From Xylophilus sp. Leaf220 (GTDB lineage: Bacteria > Pseudomonadota > Gammaproteobacteria > Burkholderiales > Burkholderiaceae_C), in the NCBI RefSeq assembly GCF_001421705.1, contig NZ_LMKO01000004.1, positions 1-64,000 on the forward strand: a stretch of DNA of 64,000 nucleotides. Reading direction: 5' to 3'. Made by a program: the position numbers and the translations under genes. Below the pieces are notes generated by a model. The model was not told the DNA's origin, searched no databases, and was given only the letters and a program-made list of their open reading frames with translations. Below are positions 38,748 through 50,065 of the stretch, in pieces; positions within the stretch are counted from its first letter, which is position 1, and the number at the start of each line of letters is the position of its first letter.

Positions 38748-39983
38748 TCAGAAACCCGTCTGGGCCGAGAGGTACCAGCCGCGCTGGTTGCGCACGGTGG
38801 CGATGTCGCCCAGCGACACGTAGGCCAGGGTGAGCGAGACGTTCTTGGTCGGCGCCCAGGCGACGAAGGCGTCCCAGGCGTCCTGCTCGCGGGCGAAGCG
38901 CAGGTTGTCGGGCTTGGTGCGGAACTCGCCGCCCACCGCCCAGTGGCGGGAGAGCAGATAGGCCGCCGACAGCTCGGCCTGCGGCCGGTAGCGGTCGTTG
39001 CCGTCGCCGCCGAAGCCCAGCAGGCCGAACTGGTTGGCCTTGGTCCAGCGCACCGTGCCGTTGAGCAGCACGCCCGGCGCCAGCAGCAGCTTCGTGCCCG
39101 ACAGGTAGAAATCGGTACCCGAATCGCTGCGCGCGCCCACCGAGCGCACCACCGCGCCCTGGCGGTTGTGCTTGGCCTGCACGCCGGCCGAGACCTGGGG
39201 CATCCAGGTGTCGGAATCCAGTACCGCATCGCCCAGCAGCCGCAGCTTGGCGCCGGCGATGTCCTGCTCGAACCGGAAGCCGGCGCCCAGGCCCAGCGCG
39301 GCGCCGGCGGCGCGGGTGTCGAAGCGCTGGTGGGCCAGCGACAGCTCCAGCCGGTCGTTGACGCCGACGGTCACCCCATAGGTGTCGAGCGCGAAGGCAC
39401 CGGTCCGGACCCGGGTGGCGTGCACGTTGGCGCCCCATTGTCCGGTCGCACCGTAGCCGCCGATCACCGCCCAGGGCACCAGGCCGCCGCCGGCCGCGCC
39501 CTCGACCTGCGAAACACCGCCGGTCAGCAGCAGCTTGCCGCCGGTGCCGCGCGGCGGGATGGCGACCATCGGGCGCAGCGGAAGCGCAGGTTCGTCGTCG
39601 GGTGCGGGACCGGACGGGCCCGCCGCGGTGGCGGCATCGGCAGGCACCGCGGCCAGCGGACCCGCATCGCCCACGCCGCCGCCGACCGGCGCCAGCGAGG
39701 CCACCCGCTCGCCGGGCAGCCGCTCCAGCCGCATCGACAGCACCAGCCGCAGACCCGGATCGTCGGCATCGGCGCCGGCGGCAGCCGCATGGCGGGCGGC
39801 GGGCTTCGCCGCGGCGGCCACCGCCCCGCCCTGCGGCATGGAGCCCAGCACCAGCGCCAGGGAGGTCAGGCGCGCGACCGTGGGCAGGGGCGACCGGGAC
39901 GGCGGACGCAGGCGCGGAGAAGGCGGCATACGGCAGAAAAAACGGAAGGCTGCGGACCGGGTCTTGGGGGCAGGAGGCGCCAT
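38748..39983 (-). CDS. DUF3034 family exported protein
   Basis: The product (411 residues from the ATG at 39983, which has an AGGG ribosome site; 393 from 39929) has a hydrophobic export segment near VARLTSLALVLGSMPQGG. It then has a DUF3034 domain from GGKLLLTGGVSQVEG to the end, with repeated amphipathic strands and a terminal aromatic residue (GWYLSAQTGF), which suggests an outer-membrane beta barrel. A low-complexity Ala/Pro stretch separates the two. The function of the family is unknown. It is the first gene of a four-gene operon; the gap before it is A/T-rich (40018-40070) and may hold the promoter. Confidence 0.82.
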   Translation of the reverse strand: MAPPAPKTRSAAFRFFCRMPPSPRLRPPSRSPLPTVARLTSLALVLGSMPQGGAVAAAAKPAARHAAAAGADADDPGLRLVLSMRLERLPGERVASLAPVGGGVGDAGPLAAVPADAATAAGPSGPAPDDEPALPLRPMVAIPPRGTGGKLLLTGGVSQVEGAAGGGLVPWAVIGGYGATGQWGANVHATRVRTGAFALDTYGVTVGVNDRLELSLAHQRFDTRAAGAALGLGAGFRFEQDIAGAKLRLLGDAVLDSDTWMPQVSAGVQAKHNRQGAVVRSVGARSDSGTDFYLSGTKLLLAPGVLLNGTVRWTKANQFGLLGFGGDGNDRYRPQAELSAAYLLSRHWAVGGEFRTKPDNLRFAREQDAWDAFVAWAPTKNVSLTLAYVSLGDIATVRNQRGWYLSAQTGF

Positions 39984-40108
39984 GTCGTGAACCCTGTTGG
40001 ACGGATGGCAACACCCGATTAGATATCAACCGGGTAAAAATATGCATCCTGGCCTGTAAAAGTATAGGGCCGGGGGGATGCCAGTACGCCGATGCGGCCT
40101 GCAAACGA

Positions 40109-40144
40109 CGCGTGGCGCGGCAGCCGATGCTGCCGCGCCACGCG
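40109..40144 (-). terminator. Perfect 16-bp hairpin downstream of ssb
   Basis: CGCGTGGCGCGGCAGC (40109-40124) pairs perfectly with 40129-40144 around a 4-nt loop, 22 bp past the ssb stop. On the minus strand only a short T-rich stretch (GTCGTTTGC) follows. It is a likely terminator of ssb and insulates the DUF3034 operon. Confidence 0.75.
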
Positions 40145-40166
40145 GAGGGAGACGGAAGCGCCGTTT

Positions 40167-40724
40167 TTAGAACGGAATGTCGTCGTCCATGTCGTCGAAG
40201 CCCGACGGTGCGCGGTTGGCGGCGGGTGCCGGCGCCGGCGCCGCCCGGGGGGCCGGCGCGGGGCGCGGGGCCGGTGCGGGGGCCGCGCGGCGCGGTGCGG
40301 CCTCGTAGCCTCCGCCGCCGCCACCACCGGCTCCGCCACCGTAGCCGTCGTCCTCGGACGACTGGCCGCCACCGCCGCCGCCCTGGCCCTGCCGGCCGCC
40401 CAGCATCTGCATCTGGTCGGCCCGGATCTCGGTGCTGTAGCGGTCGGCGCCGTCCTTGTCGGTCCACTTGCGGGTGCGCAACTGGCCTTCGACGTAGACC
40501 TGCGAGCCCTTGCGCAGGTACTGGGCGGCGACCTCGGCCAGCCGGTCGTTGAAGACGATGCTGTGCCACTCGGTGATCTCGCGCATCTCCCCGCTCTGCT
40601 TGTCCTTCCAGCGGTCGGTGGTGGCGACGCGGATATTGCAGACCTGGCCGCCGCTCGGGAACGTGCGGGTTTCGGGATCGCGGCCCAAATTGCCGACGAT
40701 GATGACTTTGTTGACGGATGCCAT
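40167..40724 (-). CDS. ssb: Single-stranded DNA-binding protein
   Basis: SSB binds single-stranded DNA during replication, repair and recombination. The 185-residue protein has the OB fold ([35 protein letters not shown]), a long Gly-, Pro- and Ala-rich linker, and the acidic C-terminal tip DDMDDDIPF that recruits partner proteins. In related genomes ssb follows an MFS gene next to uvrA; here clcA on the plus strand lies between ssb and that MFS gene. Confidence 0.97.
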   Translation of the reverse strand: MASVNKVIIVGNLGRDPETRTFPSGGQVCNIRVATTDRWKDKQSGEMREITEWHSIVFNDRLAEVAAQYLRKGSQVYVEGQLRTRKWTDKDGADRYSTEIRADQMQMLGGRQGQGGGGGGQSSEDDGYGGGAGGGGGGGYEAAPRRAAPAPAPRPAPAPRAAPAPAPAANRAPSGFDDMDDDIPF

Positions 40725-40936
40725 GGGGATGCTGCCTTGTTCGCGGTGGGCGCGGCGCGGCGGAGCCGGCACGCCAAAACGCTCGATTGTGCCGCATCCA
40801 CCGCCCGCCGGCAGGCCGGGGGCGGACCACCGGCAGGCCGTGTGGATGCAGAATCGCAGGCCATGCCCCGCCCGCCCGGCCCACCGCCGGGCCGAACGCC
40901 GGGCCCGCCCTACCGGCCCCCTTGCCTGGCGATCCT

Positions 40937-42346
40937 ATGCACCGCGACCCCAATTTCCTGCAGAACCTGCGCGCCGAGCTCTCCAACGGCCGCCTGTGGC
41001 TGGAGCGCTCGATCGTGCTGGCCTATGCCGTGGCGGCGGGCCTGGCGATCGTCGGCTTCACCCTGCTCGGCGACTGGGCTTTCGAGCGTTTCCTGCAGAT
41101 CAACCACCGGCAGCCCTGGCTGGTACTACTCTGGACGCCGGCGCTCACCGCGGCCATCGTCTGGTGCACCCGCCGCTGGGTGCCCGGCGCGGCGGGCTCG
41201 GGCATCCCGCAGGTCGTGGCGGCGCTGGACCCGGCCATGCCGCCGGCCGCGCGCGGCCGCTTCGTCTCGCTGCGGCTCAGCGTCGCCAAGGTGGGGCTGA
41301 CCGCTGCCGGGCTGCTGGCGGGACTGTCGGTGGGCCGCGAGGGTCCGTCGGTGCAGGTGGCCGCCGGCGTGATGCAGCATGCGCGGCGCTGGCTGCGTCC
41401 GCAGTCGGGCATCACCGACCATGCGCTGCTGGTGGCCGGCGGCGCGGCCGGCATTGCCGCGGCCTTCAACGCGCCGCTGGCGGGCGTGGTGTTCGCGATC
41501 GAGGAACTGTCCCGCAAGCTGGAGTCGCGCAGCAGCGGGCTGATCATCACCGCCATCGTGCTGGCGGGCCTGATGGCGGTGTCGGCCTTCGGCAACCTGA
41601 GCTACTTCGGGGTGATCCGGGTGCCGCGGCTGGGCTGGGAGGCGCTGCTGCCCGGCTTGGTGGTGACGGTGGCCTGCGGCGCGCTGGGCGGCGTGTTCGC
41701 CCGGCTGCTGGCGGCGTCGCTCACCGGCTCGCCCGAGCGGTTCAACCTCTGGCGGCAGCGCTACCCGGTGCGCTTCGCCGCGTGCGGGGGGCTGGCGGTG
41801 GCGGTGATCGGCCTGGTGACCGGCGGCGCCACCTTCGGCGCCGGCTCCGAGGCGGTCAAGCACCTGCTCGCCGGCGAGGCGGAGCTGCCCACCCTGTACG
41901 TGACGCTGAAGTTCGTCGCCACCTGGCTCACCGCCTGGTGCGGCGTGCCGGGCGGCATCTTCGCGCCCTCGCTCTCGATCGGCGCGGGCGTGGGCCACAA
42001 CGTGTCGGTGCTGGCGGGCCATCCGGAGCTGGCGGCGGCGCTGATCGCGATGGGCATGGCCGCCTTCCTGGCCGCGGTGACCCAGGCGCCGCTGACCGCC
42101 TTCATCATCGTGATGGAGATGGTCGACGGCCATGCGATGGTGCTCAGCCTGATGGCCGCGGCGATGCTCGCCAGCCTGGTGTCGCGGATGGTGGCCCGGC
42201 CGCTCTACGAGACCCTGGCCGACGCGATGGTGCACGGCGCCACCCCGCCGCCCGCCGCCGCGCCGGCCGCTGCGGCGGCACCGGTCAGCGCGGGCCCGGC
42301 GGCGGAGGGCGAACCCCCCAGGTCACCGCCAGCCACACCAGGCTGA
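40937..42346 (+). CDS. clcA: ClC-type chloride/proton antiporter
   Basis: The 469-residue membrane protein is a ClC family member. The Cl- filter motifs GSGIP (87-91), GREGP (133-137) and GGIFAPS (near 345) are intact. The gating Glu is in GREGP and a proton Glu in FAIEELSRK, so exchange rather than channel activity is likely. It has no CBS domains and ends in an Ala/Pro-rich tail. The last 62 bp overlap the 3' end of the convergent MFS gene. It is divergent from ssb across 212 bp in which I see no other gene. Confidence 0.9.
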   Translation: MHRDPNFLQNLRAELSNGRLWLERSIVLAYAVAAGLAIVGFTLLGDWAFERFLQINHRQPWLVLLWTPALTAAIVWCTRRWVPGAAGSGIPQVVAALDPAMPPAARGRFVSLRLSVAKVGLTAAGLLAGLSVGREGPSVQVAAGVMQHARRWLRPQSGITDHALLVAGGAAGIAAAFNAPLAGVVFAIEELSRKLESRSSGLIITAIVLAGLMAVSAFGNLSYFGVIRVPRLGWEALLPGLVVTVACGALGGVFARLLAASLTGSPERFNLWRQRYPVRFAACGGLAVAVIGLVTGGATFGAGSEAVKHLLAGEAELPTLYVTLKFVATWLTAWCGVPGGIFAPSLSIGAGVGHNVSVLAGHPELAAALIAMGMAAFLAAVTQAPLTAFIIVMEMVDGHAMVLSLMAAAMLASLVSRMVARPLYETLADAMVHGATPPPAAAPAAAAAPVSAGPAAEGEPPRSPPATPG

Positions 42347-43589
42347 GGGCCAGCGTCGCGGCGAACAGGCCCTGCGGCCCGGCCGTCTTGACCAGGGTGC
42401 CGCCGAGTGCGCCGCCGGCGAAGAGCCCCAGCGACTGCAGCGTGTTGTAGGCCCCCAGCGCCGCACCGCGCAGGCGGGCCGGCGCCAGCCGCGACACCAG
42501 GCTCGGCTGGCTGGCCTCCAGCACGTTGAAGCCGCAGAAGAAGACGAAGAGCACCAGGCCCAGCGCGGCCAGCCCCCACGGCGCGCCGTGCGCGGCACCG
42601 GACGACGCCGCCCACAGCCCCGCCTGCACCAGCACCACCAGCCCGACCGCACCGCGCAGCGCCCACTGCAGCCGGCCGCGCCGCTCCATCGGGAACAGCG
42701 TGCCGCCCATCACCACGAAAGACGCCAGCACCGCCGGCAGGTAGATCCACCAGTGGTGCGCCTTCTCCAGCCCCGCCTGCACCAGCAGCGCCGGCACCGC
42801 GACCCACATCGCGAGCTGCACCGTGTGCAGCACGAAGACGCCCAGGTTCAGCCGCAGCAGGTCGCGGTGGCCCCACAGGTCGCGCAGCCGGCCCCGCTCG
42901 GCCGTACCGGCGTGCGGCACCTCGGGCGGCACCCACCACACCACCGCCGCCACGCCGGCCAGCGCCAGCACGCCGGTCAGGCCGAACAGGCCGGCCAGCC
43001 CGATCCGCGCCGCCAGCAGCGGGCCGGCCACCAGCGCCAGCGCGAACATCAGCCCGATGCTGCCGCCCACCAGCGCCATCGCCTTGGTGCGCACCGCGTC
43101 GCGGGTCTGGTCGGCGAGCAGCGCGGTCACGGCGGCCGACACCGCCCCCGCCCCCTGCAACGCCCGGCCGGCCAGCAGCCAGGCCAGGCTGTCGGCCATC
43201 GCCGCGACACCGCTGCCCAGCGCGAAGACCAGCAGGCCGCAGACGATCACCCGCTTGCGGCCGTAGCGGTCGGAGGCCAGGCCGAAGGGCATTTGCAGAC
43301 AGGCCTGCGTCAGCCCGTAGATGCCCATCGCCAGGCCCACCAGCGCCGGATCGCTGCCGCCCGGGTAGCGCGCCGCCTCCAGCGCGAACACCGGCAGCAC
43401 CAGGAACAGCCCCAGCATGCGCAAGGCGAAGAGCGACGCCAGCGATGCGCTGGAACGGCGCTCCTGCGGCGTCATGCGGCTCGCGACGAGAGAGGCGGGC
43501 GCGGCTGCGGCGGAGCCCGGGGTGGGAATGGACGACAAGGGATTCGGCACGGCGGTGCCCGGAGGCGGGAGAGCGCGATTCTCGCGCAT
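42285..43589 (-). CDS. MFS transporter next to uvrA/ssb
   Basis: This is a 12-helix major facilitator (434 residues from the ATG at 43589; 396 from the ATG at 43475, which begins MTPQERRSS). The MFS loop motif is GLASDRYGRKRVI. The SLFALRMLGLFLVLPVFALE start is typical of the YajR-like carriers found beside uvrA and ssb in Burkholderiales. The substrate is unknown. The N terminus is uncertain, since an unconserved frame runs to 43673. Its 3' end lies 62 bp inside clcA on the opposite strand. Confidence 0.85.
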   Translation of the reverse strand: MRENRALPPPGTAVPNPLSSIPTPGSAAAAPASLVASRMTPQERRSSASLASLFALRMLGLFLVLPVFALEAARYPGGSDPALVGLAMGIYGLTQACLQMPFGLASDRYGRKRVIVCGLLVFALGSGVAAMADSLAWLLAGRALQGAGAVSAAVTALLADQTRDAVRTKAMALVGGSIGLMFALALVAGPLLAARIGLAGLFGLTGVLALAGVAAVVWWVPPEVPHAGTAERGRLRDLWGHRDLLRLNLGVFVLHTVQLAMWVAVPALLVQAGLEKAHHWWIYLPAVLASFVVMGGTLFPMERRGRLQWALRGAVGLVVLVQAGLWAASSGAAHGAPWGLAALGLVLFVFFCGFNVLEASQPSLVSRLAPARLRGAALGAYNTLQSLGLFAGGALGGTLVKTAGPQGLFAATLALSLVWLAVTWGVRPPPPGPR

Positions 43590-43639
43590 CCGTCCGGCGC
43601 CCCTTCGCCGGAACGCGTGCGGCCGGAAAATCGAAGCGA

Positions 43640-43692
43640 AAAGTGCCTCCAGCCGGCGATCCGCGCCGACCACCAGCTATCTTTTCAATAGC
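43640..43692 (+). repeat. Dispersed repeat not tied to a stop codon
   Basis: The motif GCTATCTTTTCAATAGC (43676-43692) with its GC-rich partner (43640-43675) lies in the 244-bp gap between the MFS gene and the GGDEF gene. Unlike other copies, no gene ends here. Its polarity would suit a minus-strand gene ending just to the right, where none exists. Confidence 0.6.
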
Positions 43693-43833
43693 ATCTCGTT
43701 GGCGCGACCACCCGGCGCTTCGGCAATGCGATCCGGGCGAAATTTCCCTCGCAAACGTTTGCCTCGGTCGCCGCCGTTGCTTATTTGTAACCCCGCGTTT
43801 CAAATTGCATCCGCGGTGCTGTAATGCGTCCCC

Positions 43834-45426
43834 ATGAAGGAAGTCGAAGCACTGCACACCGCGTGGGAGGGCCTGGCCCGCACCTGGGAACAGGCGCGCC
43901 GCACGCCCGACAAGATCGAGAACTGGGCCACCTTCATGCCCCACTGCGACCAGGTCTGGACGGTCGCGCAGCAGTACGGCATGACCGACATCTCGGCCGC
44001 CCTCTCGCCGGTGCTGGAGGTGCTCGACACCGTCGACACCCCCGGCACCGAGAAGGCCGAGGCGATCGCCGGCCTGCTGCCCGGTCTGCTGCAGGCGGTG
44101 GGACAGACGCTCGACGCGCCTCCCCACCCCCGCCCCCGCGGCGAGGACCTGCGCAGCAAGGGCCCGCCGGTGGTGGCGGTGCTGGGCATGTGCGAATCCA
44201 AGGCCCATGCGGTGCTGCTGCAGATGGAGCACTACGGCTACCAGTTCCAGCTCTTCACCGACACCCGCACCGGCCTGGCCTATGCCGTCAAGCACCGGGC
44301 GGCCGCGGTGCTGCTGGTGCTGGACGGCGGCTTCACGCCCGCGGTGCGCCAGGTGATCGACGAGATCGTGCGCCGGGGCATGCAGTGGTGCGCGGTGGCC
44401 GAGCGGGGCGACTACGAGCTGCGGCTGGAGGCGGTGCGGCGCGGGGCGCTGTACTTCTTCGTGACGCCGCTGGCGATCGAGAGCCTGGTCGAGGTGCTCG
44501 ACCCGCTGGCCTTCCCGGCGCCGATCGCGCCCTACCGGGTGCTGGTGCTGGACGATTCCCGCACCATGCTGTCGGCGGTGCGCAAGGCGCTGCGCCCGCA
44601 CCCGATCCAGCTGGGCATCCTGAGCAAGCCCGAGAAGGTGCTGGACGTGCTGCACCACTTCGTGCCCGACGTGCTGCTGCTCGACGTGCACCTCGAGGGC
44701 TGCACCGGCATGGAGCTGGCGAAGATGATCCGCCAGCACCGGGCCTTCGAATCGATCCCGATCATCTTCATGACCGGCGACACCGGCAAGGACGCCCAGC
44801 GCCGCGCGATGGAGCACGGCGGCGACGAGTTCCTCACCAAGCCGGTGGAAGAGGAGCAGCTGGTCAGCACCGTGCTGCAGAAGGCCGAGCGCTACCGCGG
44901 GCTGCGCAAGCGCATGGTCGAGGACAGCCTGACCGGCCTCTACAACCACGTCGCCACCAAGTCGATGCTCGAGCAGTGCCTGCAGTCGGCCGCGCGCGAC
45001 GGACAGCCGCTGACCTACGCGATCGTCGACATCGACCACTTCAAGCGTGTCAACGACCTCTACGGCCACGCGGCCGGCGACATGGTGATCCGCACCCTGT
45101 CGCGGATGCTGCGCCAACGGCTGCGCGTCGGCGACGTGGTGGGCCGCTACGGCGGCGAAGAGTTCGCGGCGGTGATCTACGGCTGCCCGCCGGCCGAGGC
45201 CGAGCGGATGCTCGACGGCATCCGCGAGAGCTTCGGCCGGCTCTACCACGCCTACGAGGAAGGCATCTTCTCGGTGACCTTCAGCGCCGGCGTGGCGCAT
45301 TTCCCGGCGTTCTCGGGCATGGCCGAGCTGATGGGTGCGGCCGACGAGGCGCTCTACCGCGCCAAGCGCGCCGGCCGCAACCGGGTGATGCAGGCGGTGG
45401 CCGAGGACAGCCGCAGCCTGGCCTGA
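43834..45426 (+). CDS. REC-REC-GGDEF diguanylate cyclase response regulator
   Basis: The 530-residue protein has an unassigned N-terminal helical region (1-105), a degenerate receiver domain (about 110-228, lacking the acidic cluster and the usual phospho-Asp context), a complete receiver (about 232-360, with VLDDSRT, phospho-Asp in [14 protein letters not shown] and LTKPV), and a GGDEF domain (about 368-525). The cyclase motif is YGGEEF and the inhibition site RVGD lies five residues before it. This layout resembles PleD. No sensor kinase is adjacent; it lies between the MFS gene and uvrA, 87 bp before the uvrA start. Confidence 0.9.
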   Translation: MKEVEALHTAWEGLARTWEQARRTPDKIENWATFMPHCDQVWTVAQQYGMTDISAALSPVLEVLDTVDTPGTEKAEAIAGLLPGLLQAVGQTLDAPPHPRPRGEDLRSKGPPVVAVLGMCESKAHAVLLQMEHYGYQFQLFTDTRTGLAYAVKHRAAAVLLVLDGGFTPAVRQVIDEIVRRGMQWCAVAERGDYELRLEAVRRGALYFFVTPLAIESLVEVLDPLAFPAPIAPYRVLVLDDSRTMLSAVRKALRPHPIQLGILSKPEKVLDVLHHFVPDVLLLDVHLEGCTGMELAKMIRQHRAFESIPIIFMTGDTGKDAQRRAMEHGGDEFLTKPVEEEQLVSTVLQKAERYRGLRKRMVEDSLTGLYNHVATKSMLEQCLQSAARDGQPLTYAIVDIDHFKRVNDLYGHAAGDMVIRTLSRMLRQRLRVGDVVGRYGGEEFAAVIYGCPPAEAERMLDGIRESFGRLYHAYEEGIFSVTFSAGVAHFPAFSGMAELMGAADEALYRAKRAGRNRVMQAVAEDSRSLA

Positions 45427-45512
45427 CCCCGCGGCCGGGCTTCGGGCCGCACAGCGCCGACGGGCGCCCGAACCCCTATCATGGTCGGTTTACTTTTTCG
45501 GGCGCACCTACC

Positions 45513-48632
<3,120 letters not shown>

Positions 48633-48698
48633 AATTGATATCAGCTGCACTATCGGCCTCCAACGGCCCATACGTGCTGCGGCAACAACCGATTCCAT

Positions 48699-49400
48699 AT
48701 GGAGCGTACCTTCATCCATCGCATCCCTCCGGCCGAGCAGCCGGCCTACAAAGCTTCGGAAGTTGCCGCCGTGCTTGGCGTTCCAAAGACGACCGTAGGC
48801 GCGTGGTGTTTCGGTCAGGGCACAGGCGCAGGTCGCAGCTTCAAACCCTTGGTGAAACCAGCTGACGAGCAGGGACGGTTTCTGTCCTTCACAAACCTGT
48901 GCGAGTTGCACGTGCTGGCTGTCATCCGTCGTCACCACCTCATCAACATGGCAACGGTCAGAAGCAGCCTGGAGTACGTGCGCAGCCAGTTGAAGCAAGA
49001 CCGCCCCCTGATTGCGCAAGCGTTCATGACCAACGGCGTCGATCTTTTCATCGAAAAGGCGTCGCAACTCATAAACGTGTCGCGGGACGGGCAAACCGCA
49101 TTGCGCGGAGAGTTCCAGCAAGCGTTGGCACGCATCGACCGGAACGCGCAAGGCGGCCCGGTTCGCCTGTTCCCTTACAGCCGTATTTCGCCCGACATTG
49201 CGCAGCAACCCAAAGCTGTTGCGATCGATCCGGAGATTTCCTTCGGCCGGCCGATACTGCTGAATGCCGGGGTGATGACCGCCGTCATCAGTGATCGCTT
49301 CATGGCGGGCGATTCGGTAGCAGAAATGGCGCAGGACTACGGGGTCGCCGAGACCGATATTGACGAGGCCTTACGCTTCACTCAAAAGCTTGCCGCCTGA
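48699..49400 (+). CDS. DUF433 antitoxin-like protein with N-terminal HTH
   Basis: The 233-residue protein begins with a helix-turn-helix-like stretch (YKASEVAAVLGVPKTTVGAW, residues 16-35) and a middle segment resembling winged-helix regulators (FLSFTNLCELHVLAVIRRHH). It ends with a DUF433 domain (about 172-228, AIDPEISFGRPIL to DIDEALRF). DUF433 proteins are known antitoxin-like partners of DUF5615 PIN-like proteins; this is longer than the usual ~75-residue form. The toxin-like gene starts 6 bp downstream. Base composition is visibly lower in GC than in uvrA, which suggests transfer. Confidence 0.85.
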   Translation: MERTFIHRIPPAEQPAYKASEVAAVLGVPKTTVGAWCFGQGTGAGRSFKPLVKPADEQGRFLSFTNLCELHVLAVIRRHHLINMATVRSSLEYVRSQLKQDRPLIAQAFMTNGVDLFIEKASQLINVSRDGQTALRGEFQQALARIDRNAQGGPVRLFPYSRISPDIAQQPKAVAIDPEISFGRPILLNAGVMTAVISDRFMAGDSVAEMAQDYGVAETDIDEALRFTQKLAA

Positions 49401-49406
49401 CGCATC

Positions 49407-49835
49407 TTGGCGAACGCTGCGCTTCCTGCCGCGACGACCGTACAACAGCCCGTTCTGTTCATTGACCGTTGCGCGTGGAGCGGCAAGCTGGGCGCGGCAC
49501 TGGATACAGCTGGCATTCCCTATGTCCCGCACAACCGGCTCTTTCAGCATGACACGCCCGACGAAGTCTGGCTCGCTGCCGTCAAAAACAACGGTTGGTT
49601 GATCCTCACGCGCGATCAGCGCATCCGCTACAGGATCAATGAGCATCGCGCGCTCGTCGAGGCTAAGCTGATGATGTTCGTGCTAAGCCAAGGTGGACTG
49701 ACCGCCGAGGAAACGGGTCGCATCGTCTGCGCGGCGTACACCGAAATCGTCCGCCAGTCGCACATCACTCAACCGCCCGCCTTGTTCTCTATCACCCGAT
49801 CAGGGGAAGTAAGCAGACGCAAACTCTCGACTTGA
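49407..49835 (+). CDS. DUF5615 PIN-like toxin-type protein
   Basis: The 142-residue product (TTG start; no ATG lies before the conserved region) matches DUF5615 PIN-like proteins. It has an early Asp in VLFIDRCAWSG, a DTPDEVWLAAVKNNGWLILT stretch, and TRDQRIRYR. These acidic residues are the likely metal-binding nuclease centre. With the upstream DUF433 gene it forms a type II toxin-antitoxin-like pair. RNase activity is inferred from the fold only. Confidence 0.8.
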   Translation: MANAALPAATTVQQPVLFIDRCAWSGKLGAALDTAGIPYVPHNRLFQHDTPDEVWLAAVKNNGWLILTRDQRIRYRINEHRALVEAKLMMFVLSQGGLTAEETGRIVCAAYTEIVRQSHITQPPALFSITRSGEVSRRKLST

Positions 49836-49964
49836 GTCCGCATTCTTCAGCGCCGCACCTCTCTCAATGCCGCAACGATGGCCATCGTTTCCATGCTCAC
49901 TGCCGTCACCCTTACCAGAAGCGCTAACCACTTGCTCCTTAAGGTCCTCGAAGCGGCAGATTTC

Positions 49965-49997
49965 AACCCGGCCAGCCACACCGGCCGCTACCTGCAG
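49965..49997 (+). repeat. Direct repeat 2 (relic copy)
   Basis: This is the partner of 48528-48560, with 32 of 33 positions identical. Similarity weakens after it but resumes in the following GAAAAGT and in the GCTA-N9-TAGC repeat, so the duplicated block may extend through that repeat. Confidence 0.85.
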
Positions 49998-50018
49998 CCT
50001 TATCTGGAAGAAAAGTAG
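49965..50018 (+). pseudogene. Relic copy of the uvrA 3' end
   Basis: The frame reads [17 protein letters not shown] then a stop, a normal-looking UvrA C terminus, but no uvrA sequence precedes it. Immediately upstream is non-uvrA sequence after the toxin gene; the frame stays open back to an ATG at 49878, giving a 46-codon chimera I do not regard as a gene. The relic marks the far boundary of the inserted toxin-antitoxin segment. Confidence 0.8.
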
Positions 50019-50064
50019 CCGCAGCCGGCGCCGTGCGCCGACTGCATGCTACTATTTTCATAGC
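50019..50064 (-). repeat. Stop-codon-associated repeat at the 3' end of the MFS gene at 50066
   Basis: GCTACTATTTTCATAGC (50048-50064) lies one base past the TGA of the minus-strand MFS gene. A strong GC hairpin (GCCGGCGC with GCGCCGAC, 50027-50046) follows it. It fills the space between the uvrA relic and the MFS gene. Confidence 0.7.
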
Positions 50065-50065
50065 A

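Noticed and set aside
49878-50018. A 46-codon frame ending in a UvrA-like tail as a small gene
   Set aside because: Its second half is the duplicated uvrA end and its first half resembles nothing; it is best explained as the insertion boundary.
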